Assembly: GCA_033816765.1 (NCBI GenBank)
Contig: CM066297.1
Location: 1,854,573-1,918,572 of the forward strand
DNA from: Nothopassalora personata
Lineage: Eukaryota; Ascomycota; Dothideomycetes; Mycosphaerellales; Mycosphaerellaceae
Length of the DNA stretch: 64,000 nucleotides
Reading direction: 5' to 3'
The notes under the pieces were generated by a model that saw nothing but the letters and a program-made list of their open reading frames with translations, did not search any database and was not told the origin of the DNA. Below are positions 53,679-63,560 of the stretch, piece by piece. A program made the translations under genes and the position numbers. Each line of letters starts with the position of its first letter. The first letter of the stretch is position 1.

Positions 53679-54151
53679 ATGAGCAACATAGGAAGTCAAA
53701 GTAGCCTATTTATAAACCCCAATTGGCCAATTTCATCACTTTCATGATCTGAGCATTGGAGACTGAGGTCGATTACCTGTTGCTAAGCAGTGAGCTGTGC
53801 CGCTGGCAAAGGGTCCTTCAGTATGTTTCTCGAGTCCTCATATCTTGATTGTATAGGGGAGCAGCACAGGAAACTGTACGATCGATCTTGCTAGAGCATC
53901 GCTCTGGTTGATCGAGCGTGAGCCGACTGAAGCCGCTTCTCAACCAGAGCGACGCTCTAGCCAAATGAAGATATGACTCACCAGGACTAGAGGTATGTGA
54001 ACTAACTGATCAAGACATCAGTGTCACCTAAACACGATATCACGCCTAGGTGAAATATCATACAACAGCGCAAGCATTCGGACTTCGTATTGGGATAAAC
54101 TCAGATTAGGTTCTGACAGAGCGGGTGGAGATCCGACAAGTTCATGCATTC
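53679..54151. other. Convergent 3' region with a long hairpin
   Basis: About 470 bp between the ends of the aldolase and RidA genes, containing the 21-bp inverted repeat listed separately. No gene seen. Confidence 0.5.
53891..53960. repeat. 21-bp inverted repeat (hairpin)
   Basis: The left arm 53891-53911 starts CTAGAGCATCGCTCTGG and the right arm 53940-53960 ends CCAGAGCGACGCTCTAG. They are inverse complements at 20 of 21 positions, with a 28-nt loop; the one mismatch would be a G-U pair in one RNA strand. It lies between two convergent genes, where it could act in 3'-end formation or be a small mobile element. Confidence 0.7.
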
Positions 54152-54540
54152 TCAAGCCTGCGCAATGCATTCAATCTCAATCACAGTCCCATTCCCCGGC
54201 GGCACCGCCTGTAGACACGATCTCGAAGGCATTGGCTGTGGCAAGAAGTCTATATACGCCTCGTTGATCGCGGCGAAGTCCTCCATGTCTGCCAGGTAGA
54301 CGTTGTACTTGACGACCTTGTCCAGTGATGACCCTGATAGCTCGAGGACTTCTTTGAGGTTCTGGAGGGCGGTGCGCTGTGGTTACATTGATCAGTCGTG
54401 ATTTGTGGGTTGTCCATTGTAGCCGGTAGCCTTACAGTAGCCTGCTTGATCTCGCCGGTTGCAGTCTGTCCGGCGCAGAAGACGAGGCCTGGAATCTTGA
54501 CGGCAGGGCCTGGGGACTGGATCAGCTTCGACGATGGCAT
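54152..54540 (-). CDS. RidA/YjgF-family enamine/imine deaminase
   Basis: Exons 54540..54436 and 54376..54152 (59-bp intron, phase 0) encode 109 residues. The product reads KLIQSPGPAVKIPGLVFCAG, QTATGEIKQAT, then RTALQNLKEVLELSGSSLDK and VVKYNVYLADMEDFAAINEA, ending PSRSCLQAVPPGNGTVIEIE. The Arg in PSR(S)C and the final Glu are the RidA ligand residues. RidA proteins hydrolyse reactive enamines/imines made by PLP enzymes and related reactions. The ATG at 54540 is preferred, although a short upstream frame (MSRKLISSDKFPT, ~54615) resembles a usual RidA start; I could not splice it in frame. It is convergent with the aldolase gene. Confidence 0.85.
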
Positions 54541-54681
54541 AATCAAGATCATGGATTGAGCATACAGTTGTGTGGCATTGTTGGGAACTTGTCGCTGGAA
54601 ATAAGTTTGCGGCTCATTGTTGCGGTGTGGTGTGATCGATGGTAGTGTTGGTGCCTCGAAGGGAGCAATACTGGAACTGGA

Positions 54682-55083
54682 GTTCTAGAAAAAGGAGAAA
54701 GTAAAGTTTCTACTTTCTTTCTAAAGAAAATACTTCTATTTTCTTCAGAAGATATCTTCTACTCCTCCTCCTCCTACCCTCCCTAAAAAGAGGGGCCCAC
54801 CTAAGTATATATTCTTATATATCTTCTCTTCTACTTAACTAACCTCTATTTAGGGGTACCGCCGTCCGAAAGGGAAAGAAGAACCTCTTTAAAAAAGAGG
54901 ACTATCTTCTTTTAAAGATAAAGTCTCCGAACTTTCTACCTCTCTTCTTCTCCATAAGAGAAAGATAAAAGACCTTACGAAGAAGGTTACGGACCTCTAT
55001 AAGAAGGATATAGAGGTCCAGACTCGTCTCGGAGTTCTAGAGTAAGTTTACCTTTCATAGCTTCTTAACTCTATATTAATAAT
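54682..55083. mobile_element. RIP-like mutated island, probable transposon relic
   Basis: Over about 400 bp there are only some five CA and no TG dinucleotides, while TA is very frequent. Sequence on both sides has normal CA/TG content. This is the signature of repeat-induced point mutation (CpA to TpA on either strand), which acts on repeated DNA. Composition is split into purine-rich and pyrimidine-rich blocks. I could not identify the element type; short Lys/Arg-rich peptides remain on the plus strand. Confidence 0.6.
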
Positions 55084-55183
55084 TGTATTAGAAGAGCTTT
55101 AAGAAAGGAAGTAGAAGGAGAGAAGGAAAGAGAGAGAAAGGAAGAGAAAGAGAGAAGAGAGAGAAAAGGGAAAGGAAGGAGAC

Positions 55184-55250
55184 GAAGAAGAAGAAGAAGA
55201 AGAAGAAGAAGAAGAAGAAGAAGAAGAAGAAGAAGAAGAAGAAGAAGAAG
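55184..55250. repeat. (GAA)22 microsatellite
   Basis: An uninterrupted GAA run embedded in a longer GA-rich tract (about 55088-55262) directly next to the RIP-like island and ~270 bp upstream of the MFS start codon. Confidence 0.97.
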
Positions 55251-55516
55251 AGAGAGAAGAGCAGAAAGAAATCATCTGGAGTAGAGATGGCGGAGTAGGA
55301 CTGCTTCGTCCCAGTCTCGTATATTGTGCAACAGATAGCCCCCGACATCAAATGCAGGATTGCGCACGCATGTAGCGATAAGGATATCAGTGTGTAGGCT
55401 GTCCGGGAGGTAAGCATATAAGTCTGGTCAGGATGTGGAAATAGTGATGCCACTGTCTGGATGCTGCTGCCTTCGTCGACAGGCAGCAAGGAGAAAGCGA
55501 TCTCTTGCTGTTCGTC

Positions 55517-57148
55517 ATGGATCTCGTCAAGGTACCAACCTCGAAGACCACTCAGTCGGTCGGTCAGGGAGAGGTCGAGAACTAAACACCGACCTCAGCA
55601 GATCTACCTGAATCTCTGCGAAACCTGAGCGATGAGGAGCTTCAGCGTCTCAACGAGAAGCTGGTTCGGAAAATCGACCTCCTCATTCTACCGGCCATCG
55701 GGATCCTGTACATTCTGAACTATATCGACCGCCAGAACCTTTCAGCTGCGAAGCTACAGGGCATCATGGCAGATCTCAACATGACTACACAGCAGTTCGC
55801 GACAGCAATCACGATCCTGTTCGTCGGGTATCTGCCATTCCAGATTCCGAGCAATCTGCTTATCACCAAGATTCCGAGGCCAGGCATGTTCGTATAAGTC
55901 TTCGCTTGGTCGGCCGCGGAAACTATGCTGACCTAGAGAATAGGTACATCTGCTGCGCTGTCGTGATATGGGGTGCTATCTCGGCGTCTATAGCTGCGGT
56001 CAAGACGTACGGTCAGCTGCTAGCTGTAAGAGCGTTCCTTGGTGTGGTGGAGGCCGTGTTCTTCCCAGGAGGTAAGCCTCAAGATCTGTGCCAACGAAAT
56101 CGAATCGCTTCAGTCCACAACAGGCTGACCCAGCATCTTCACAGCAATCTACTACTTGTCAGCATGGTACACCAAGAAAGAGCTGGGAAAGCGCTTTGCC
56201 GGCCTTTACATCGCGCAGCAGGTTGGAAACGCCTTCGGTGGTGTCTTGGCCGCAGCGATCCTCCAGCTCGATGGCGCGCATGGGGTCGCTGGCTGGGAGT
56301 GGCTCTTCATCATCGAAGGTTCCGTCACAATTGGGGTTGGTGCCATCTGTGCTTGCATCATGCCAGAATACCCCCATAATTGTCGATTCTTGACGCCGAT
56401 GATGAAGGATCTTGCGGTGTGGCGCATCGAAAGCGAGGCGGGAGCTGCTGAGGGTACTGAGGACGAAAGCACGCTCAAAGGCTTCGTCAAAGCTCTTTCC
56501 GACCCCAAGCTGCTGCTCTTGATCGTCTGCAATATGCTCTCGCAAGGACAAGGCTCGATCGCCAATTACTTTCCCTCGCTGGTCTCGTCGCTTGGCTACT
56601 CCAGTACATTGAGCCTCTTGCTCACGGCTCCGCCTTACATCCTGGCTGCCGTCTACTACTTCATCATGTGGTACTCAGACCGCAGAAACACGGTATATCC
56701 AGTTATCATGATATGCATAGCCATTGCAACAGGCATGTACATCATTCCCATGGCGACGACAAATGTCGGTGCTCGATACTTCTCCATGATGATCTTGCCC
56801 TTCTCCTCTGTCGGACCACAGATCTTGCTGTACAAGACGATCAACCTCCACCTGGCAAGGCCTGTCTCCAAGAGAGCTGCGGCGAGCGCTCTGGTCAACG
56901 CAATTGGCGGTACCAGCAACATTTGGGCCAGCTACCTATACTACGCACATCCTCATTTCTATGCGGCGTTTGGGACGCTCATGGCTTGTGCATTGCTCTT
57001 CGCTGCCACGATCACGTTCTATCGCTGGCTCGTGCTTCGGGAGAACAGACGCCTCGACTCTTGTGACCCACAGCTAGTCGCGAAGGCGATGAAGGGAGGC
57101 GTTACGCAGCAGATGGTTGAGCTAAAATGGAGGTATGAAATGTTTTGA
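55517..57148 (+). CDS. Dal5-like MFS permease (anion:cation symporter type); 5' end possibly disrupted
   Basis: Exons 55517..55887, 55944..56071 and 56145..57148 join in frame (introns 56 and 73 bp). The protein shows RKIDLLILPAIGILYILNYI, DRQNLSAAKLQGI, RPGMYICCAVVIWGAISAS and VEAVFFPGAIYYLSAWYTKK. It ends with TINLHLARPVSKRAAASALV and NAIGGTSNIWASYLY, diagnostic of the allantoate/vitamin permease family. Twelve membrane segments are expected. Codon 23 is TAA (55583-55585). Either the gene carries a nonsense mutation, or a 36-nt intron (GTCAGG...CTAAAC...CTCAG, 55563..55598) removes it in frame, giving 488 residues. The TAA lies inside a branch-site-like CTAAAC. Probable substrate: a small organic acid or amide of the adjacent pathway. 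Confidence 0.75.
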
Positions 57149-57212
57149 GGCTTCGACTTCAATTGACCAGTGGCCGCCAAGACTGTCGAAAGGGCACCAT
57201 TCAGAGTCCATA

Positions 57213-58540
57213 CTACCAACCAGAAGCGTAGTGCTTTCCTGGCTCTCCATCCTTGAAGAGGTCGATATAGTCCTTGGCTCCCTGCAGCAATTTTTCGAAG
57301 TTGAGTCGCACACTCCATCGCACGTTCTGTGTGAAGGCGATGTCGTTGTGGCTGCCACTATGATCAGTGATGTCGCTCTGGAGAGCTTTATCACCTATCG
57401 GACGGTGATGCTGGAAAAGCTGTGGTTGAATGGTCAAGCATGTCAACAACTCTCGTCCATCCACCCCGTCGCAGATAGACCTAAACATGATGTCGGTGGT
57501 TCCAGTCATCTTATGCACACCAAGCTCGTACAGCACGCGGCGAGCGCCAGCTTGTGAAATACCGTAGGCCAACGTGCACGTGTTTACTCTTGCTCGTGAG
57601 GTCACTCGTGTATGATGCGGATACTGACTGACGAGTTGACGGTCGCCATACTCCGGGTCAATGTGCTGCTTCTCTGGTACTGTCTCGTCATCGTGGAGGA
57701 CAGCCCGGCCAAGTGGTACGTTGATGTCGCTCGCTTTGGGAAACCGACAGCCGCAGTGTCCAATCCAGAGGACATCCCATCGATTCAGATCACCGTACGG
57801 CGAGGTTCGGGGTTCTCCAGAAGTAGTATTCCGCACATCGAAGTCACCGTGGCTGGCGCCTTGATCTGGTCGAGGATACGTCGGATCCAGAAAGCTGTCG
57901 TTCGTTCCATCTAGCGGCTGTACCAAAAGCCTTGACGCTCGAGCGAAGTCACGCATTTGTTTTTTGATTCGAATGTCCCAATCGATGTCGTCCTCCAGTA
58001 TCAAGGCCGATTGGACATTGTCATCTACAACTCTATCTAAGGTCAGTGTACGAAGTCAAACAACAAGGGTTTGCCTTGTCAACATACTGCTGTATCACAT
58101 TGACATGAGCTCGCCAGGCATCGATGCTACCTTGATTCAGGCCAACATCTGTGCCACCGGGAGGCAGAAACCTATCACTCGCGTTGGTAACTCCGTCAGA
58201 GTATTCAACATCGATACCAGTGAGAGCAGCGGCTAAAGACATAGACGTCCGGCGATCAGTCCGTGCTGGCAGATTTATCACGAAGATCTTTTGAAACTGA
58301 CGTCTTGGTAAGCTCCGGGTTCCGGAAAGGCGGCATTCCAGCACTCACACCAAGGGTGGCATTGCCAGTGTCGTCCAGAAGGCTATGTCCTCGGTCGGCG
58401 CCGTCGATGCTGCTTTCGAGGGCCGTAAAGGATGGGGCAGAGATCAGATGTTGTCGCTCGAACCACACCAAGCACAGCAGTACTGTCGCCGCAAGTACGA
58501 TAGCTATGGGCCATCGAGCATGTGTGTACGAGCCTGACAT
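57213..58540 (-). CDS. GT25-family glycosyltransferase
   Basis: Exons 58540..58349, 58296..58088 and 58032..57213 (introns 52 and 55 bp) encode 406 residues. Residues ~9-27 (RWPIAIVLAATVLLCLVWF) form a type II signal anchor, so it is probably in the Golgi or ER. The GT25 start is FQKIFVINLPARTDRRTSMS, followed by GIDVEYSDGV. After the second splice comes VQSALILEDDIDWDIRIKKQ, the LEDD metal-binding block. AYGISQAGARRVLYELGVHK and the TDIMF/CLTIQPQLFQHHR end are also typical of fungal members. The family transfers galactose or other sugars to proteins or lipopolysaccharide; the fungal acceptor is unknown. All junctions restore conserved sequence, so the gene looks intact. Confidence 0.88.
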
Positions 58541-59595
58541 GACAATGAACAGAACCAGTAGCTGGTAGGGTCCAAATCGCGGTGGTCAGCAGTAGTTGGC
58601 ACTCACTTGTACTTTTGACAGAACACGCCTGTCATGAAACGCTCGCTTGGGTTTCCGATCAAGGCATCCACTATGCTACGATTACATTCCAACCCATGTT
58701 CGCCAGTTTGAAGACCATTCGATACTTGCGGCGGCAGATATCCTTTTACAGAGTACCTCGAGAGATGCACCATGATATTGACCTGTGCCTTGGTGCTGTA
58801 TCAAATGCTGCTCATAGCAACCTTCCCGCTTTTTGATGAGCGAGCATCTAACGTATAAATAGCTATTGTACCAGATTGCAAGGGTCTGCTTGATGTTGAT
58901 CATAAGCTCATGGGGCCCATCGTGCAGTGACTCACCGTACAGTATAGCCATGCGGGCTATTGTCGGATAAGCTATTACTGTATGGAGTCTCTCTAGTCTC
59001 TACAAGGCTGATGAGAATGACGAAGATGGCCAGACGTCGGTTAAACATCGTACTCATCAGCCGATCGGAGCTTCAAAAGGACAGTGAGCCTCGCCCTCTG
59101 CCAGCTGAAGACGATGCTCAAAGCAGCCGCTCGCTATGTTCTTCTCATCACCTTCAACGACAGACGGCGAGGCTCAGCTTGGTTAGCACAAGCTCATGAG
59201 GCACCTGCAGATCTATACTTTGTCCAACACACATGCTAGCATGATGGGGCTCTCCCAGGCGTTCCGGCCACTTGACCAGTCTTCTCCAGATCTCAGGGAT
59301 CCACTATGGCGGCGACCGATATTGATATGCATGAAACTGCTATAAGGAGTGCTCCGGTGAGCCTCAGGTTGTGCCTCATCGGCAAGGGAGCTGTCCAGCC
59401 ATGCGAGAAGTACTCGCCATCGCAATGTGCCACTCTCTAGCTTCAACGTACGGCGAACTACCTCTTTCTGGCGATCAACAGCACTCAGCGTGACAGAGAT
59501 GCGGCGGTATCTTTGCTTTGTACCTTTTCCAGGAGCTATCCGCTTTGCACAGCAGAGAAGGCAGAATGGTGAGAACTTTTGCCACTGACCCACTC
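58541..59595. other. Gene-poor region upstream of a pseudogene
   Basis: About 1 kb. It must contain the GT25 promoter. The lost 5' part of the Mid2-like pseudogene may lie here, but I can find no signal peptide or conserved block. Confidence 0.4.
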
Positions 59596-60384
59596 AGCCT
59601 GGCACTGCTTCAGACTATGCCGGCAACCTCAAATTCCCGTCAGGACCGGAATAGCTTCTCTCGTGGACTACACCCAAGAGCGATTATGAGTACTCTTTGT
59701 ACCAGCAGAACCCAGGATCAGGCCTTGTGCAAGTCCAGAATGCGATATAGCCCCTTGCATCGACTGATCGTCTCTAGGTACGACACGGATCGGGGGGCAC
59801 AGGACTACACACGGACATCTTCAGCTTTTGGCGCCAGCCTGAAGCTTTCGCATGTCCTCTTCTGGGTGGACGAGAGCACCGATGCCTTTACCTCGCACTA
59901 CTTCAACATGACGGAGTCAAGAACCACGACGTCCAGCTCGTCAGTAGCATCATGAACAAGCTCGATGTCTTCCACTTCCACCGAAATACCTGCAACGCCT
60001 GCTCCAGCCTCCGTCAGCTCGATCACTAGTGCTAGTGCCTCCCCCTCGGACACTGTCTCCGTCCCCACAGCTGCTCCTACACCAGCGGACGACTCCAATA
60101 CGACCATGAAAGTGGCCTTGGTGTCGGTCTTAGGATTGGCAAGTCCTCTTATTATACTTCTGCTTGGTTTCTGGCTGGGCATGAAGGCAGTCAAGAGTCG
60201 CAAAGCATCAGACCGACGCACAACTGTCGGCGTCGATCATGCACACAACGAAACATCCTCAAGCCATCAGACGTCTTGTCGAGATGCACGCTTACAACCA
60301 GCTCCTTCCTATGTGGCCGGCGGCCATAATTTTAAGAACAAGACGTACTGTATCAGCTACCCGACGCAAGCCGCGGCGGGCTGA
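59596..60384 (+). pseudogene. Mid2-like single-pass membrane protein, decayed
   Basis: Conserved pieces of a common fungal surface-protein family remain: LLSWTTPKSDYEYSLYQQNP and GSGLVQVQNAI in one frame, interrupted by TAG at 59652, 59748 and 59775. In a second frame are HVLFWVDESTDAFTSHYFNM and TESRTTTSSSSVAS, stopped by TGA at 59953. Beyond that the Ser/Thr/Pro-rich stalk, a transmembrane helix (VALVSVLGLASPLIILLLGF) and a cytosolic tail are open to 60384. The original arrangement (extracellular domain, Ser/Thr stalk, TM, tail) is that of Mid2/Wsc-like sensors. A short product could start at the ATG at 59965 but would lack signal peptide and ectodomain. Confidence 0.65.
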
Positions 60385-61151
60385 TAGTATAGTCGTGAAT
60401 TTACGTTGAGCTCGCTACGATAACCCATTAGATACACCGCAGTAGCCCTCGCAACCGTCCACAACCCTTCGAATTCCAAAACCTCTGCTATGGTACGTAC
60501 CGCTCATGAACCGTATCGCCCACACCCGTGACCCTCTCTTCGAAATAGTGAGCCTTGCATTTCCCGCGCAACCCGCCCTAGTCTTGCTCAAAAGACTCAC
60601 CGAGAAATCTCTGCAGGCCGGTCTGAAAGCACCTTCGGATGGAGACGGTGCCAACATAAGGATGGGCCGCTTCCAGGCATACCGAGCGCGGATGATGGAT
60701 TAGGAACTTCTCTGACAAGTTCTACGCTCGTCTCCTCGAGAGGGAATTGCGCAGGTGGAAATTTTGACGTCCATTTCGAAAGCTGTGAGGCGTGCTGAGG
60801 GCCTCCGCTGAAGCAGCGGAGTGCGGCATGACGGATATGTACTTTGTCAGGCGAGCTATGTTCCGAGGCACTCGAGGCAGAAGTAGTGATTGCAAGATGT
60901 CTTCGTCGCGTTGGTCTTAGGCTGCTTGGCAATGTTAGTACGTGAAGGAGTCGGGTTGCCGGTGTTTGATGAGGTCCGTAATATGTGCGAGGACGGTGAT
61001 GGTAGAAGGGTCAGACCGAGAAGAAAGAATTGCTTGTAGACTTTCAGTGTGACATCCGTCAAGTTCGTGTATGATCACATGCAAGCACTCGCCTCTATTC
61101 ATCTACACCCTCAACGCTCGGCTCATTGCCCGCTCCATCAACACCAGCTCG
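60385..61151. other. Intergenic, nothing recognised
   Basis: About 770 bp between the Mid2-like relic and the 3' end of the laccase gene. Small frames on both strands have no recognisable features. Confidence 0.4.
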
Positions 61152-63560
61152 TCAAATCCCCGAATCCTCCTGATGAAAGTGCAGCCCCATGGCCCGCCAC
61201 CCATCACAAGTCCCCTGCGTAGCAGCCAAAGACCCAATACTGCCGAGAATCTCATCCTGCCTCTCCACGATCTGCAAAGCAAGCCCAGAAGAAGCATGCC
61301 AGGCAATATGACAATGTCTGTTCTAAAAGTCAGCCGCGCCCATCCACTTAAACTATCCAGACTCCACTCACACAAGCCAAATTCCCGGATTGTCCAACTT
61401 AAACGCCAGCGCAAGGTAACCCCCACCATACAATAACGCCGTGTCCCTCCTTGTCGGATTCAACACTCTATTCGGCGGGATAGTGCCATTGAAAGCTGAG
61501 TCCACCTGCGCCAGGATAACAAAGTCGTGCCCGTGAAGATGGATGGGGTGAGCGGCTGGGACGCCCTGTTTGCCGGGAATTTTCTGGATGTTGCTGCCGT
61601 CGATCACGAGGTAAACGAAACCACCGTTCCAGGCGTGGTTGGTGTAGTTGACGGTAGCTTGGAATACATCCTTGAAATGCGCTGGGTTGTTGACGTTTAG
61701 GAGACTTGGGTTTGAGTAGTTGAGGAAGAGAGGATCGTCTGTGATCTCCCATCTGTAGGCTCCGTGAGTCGCTTTTGTATCGAGGGACGCAACGAACGTG
61801 TATTCCTCTCGAGAGTTGCGAAGATCAGATGCGTTCCAGGGTACGATGGGACTGAGACTGGCCATGGGTTCATCGGCGCAGATTTCGCGGTTCGTGTGGG
61901 CTTCTGTGGAGGGTGTGGCGCGGCTTGAGGCGTTGTAGCGGATTATGCCGGTTTCTTCGTTGTCTTGAGCTACATTTCCGCAGCCACTGGCGATGCGGGT
62001 GCGGATCCAGTAGTCTTTGGTTGGGGACGACTGGTTCCCAAGAGGTTTTGCGCGTACGATGACTTGGTAGCGTTGCCCTAGAAAGGATCAGCGTGGGTCG
62101 AAGCCGACGAGCGTAAAGACTCACCAATGGCGATGAAAATAGAATCAGTCTTGTATGGCTTGATGGGCACCAAGTCTGCCTCAATCACCTCTAACTCGTG
62201 ATCGTCGATCGCGAAGATGAACATAGCATCCGCCGAAGCATTGATGAGCTGCAGCAAGTATCGCTTGCCTGCTTCAAAGGTCCTTGTGTAGATCCCACCT
62301 GACTGTCGCACCGTAGCGACAGTCCCGTCCGCCTGGGCGACACTCTTAAAGCACCGGTCATCCGGATCGCAACAGAAAGCAGGATCCATGCCAGCCTTAC
62401 AAGCCGTCCTCGTACTATTACAGCTACTACAGCAGAATGGATCGAGCGCGGAACACTTGTAGCTGGATGTGCCACCAAGGAGAAGGGCATCGCCGATCGG
62501 TATAGCACCAGCCAAGTCTTGCTGGAAGGCAATGGACGTGTTTTCATGGACCCAGTCCTGCATCATGATGGGTGTAAAGGTCTCGTCCCAGTTCGAGCTG
62601 CTCGGTCCATAGATCGTGAGAGGACCAGCCACGCCATCAGAGTACTGCGTCTGGTAGTGGCTATGGTACCACGTGTGACCGTACTGGTCAGCCGTGAAGT
62701 TATATGTATAGGTATCACCGTACGCGATCGGACCTGGAAGCTCCAATTAGCAGGGCTTCCGTCAGAGCAGAGCGAGAGGCGCATATACATTGCGTGACAC
62801 CATTAACGCCATCGTGCTCAGTGGTGTTAAGCTGCCTGATGCCATGCCAATGAATCGTCGTGCCGAGGTTGGGGATCTTATTAGTGACGTGCACAACCTA
62901 CATCCTGGTCAGGCCTTGTACATGCTAAGGTGTCTAGTTTTGATACTTACAATCTGGTCTCCCCAGCACGCCTGGAGATGCGGACCAGGATAGGTGTGGT
63001 TGAAGACTTGGCCGAGCGGCTTCAGGTACCCGTCCGGAGCAATCTGCGGTAAGTCAGTCGATATCCAACGCGATACTGAACGCGGGCCCTCACCGGGTCG
63101 ACGCTGACTTCAAGCCAGTACTAGAGCAGTCAGTGGCAGGTCAGAAAAGGTTATGTTCATAGAAGCACTTCTCGCGTTACGCCGGGCGGCGAGAACTCGT
63201 CACCAGGCATATCATCTGCGCACGCTGTCAGCTGGTCCCAATCGATCGTCGTTAGCCCGCGAGCTTACATTGGGTGTAGATATCATAGCGGGTGTCCCTT
63301 CGATTCAACGGCTTCAACCAACAGCTCCTGTCTATCGCACTATTGCAAGCTTGGTGTCGTGTCATCGTAGGGTACGAGCACGTAAAGTCCGTCCCAGGGA
63401 CCTGAAAATTGACACCCTTCGCTGCAACATCTGTGTGGCCGACATGGTGCTGAGGTATGTTCAGAGGTTGCTGAGGACTGCCTGAGTGATATCCATCCAG
63501 CAGGCTAGTAGCTGTTGCGAGCTGTAACAAAGCTTCCCAGCATGAGTTGAGGAGGCCCAT
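61152..63560 (-). CDS. Ascomycete laccase-like multicopper oxidase
   Basis: Eight exons: 63560..63269, 63215..63169, 63120..63094, 63043..62951, 62897..62789, 62733..62125, 62077..61372 and 61317..61152; 682 residues. Exon 3 is only 27 nt (YWLEVSVDP). All four copper motifs are present: TIHWHGIRQL, HTWYHSHYQTQYSDG, HPIHLHGHDF and HCHIAWH. A Cys-rich insert (CSALDPFCCSSCNSTRTAC) lies in domain 2. N-glycosylation sites such as NHTY, NSTR and NYTN suggest secretion. The N-terminal MGLLNSCWEALLQLATATSL is only a weak signal peptide, so the first exon may be incomplete. These enzymes oxidise phenols with O2, in pigment formation, detoxification or lignin attack. Confidence 0.88.

Noticed and set aside
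55088..55489. Minus-strand frame with a long poly-Phe stretch
   Set aside because: Translation of the GAA microsatellite and adjacent GA-rich DNA.
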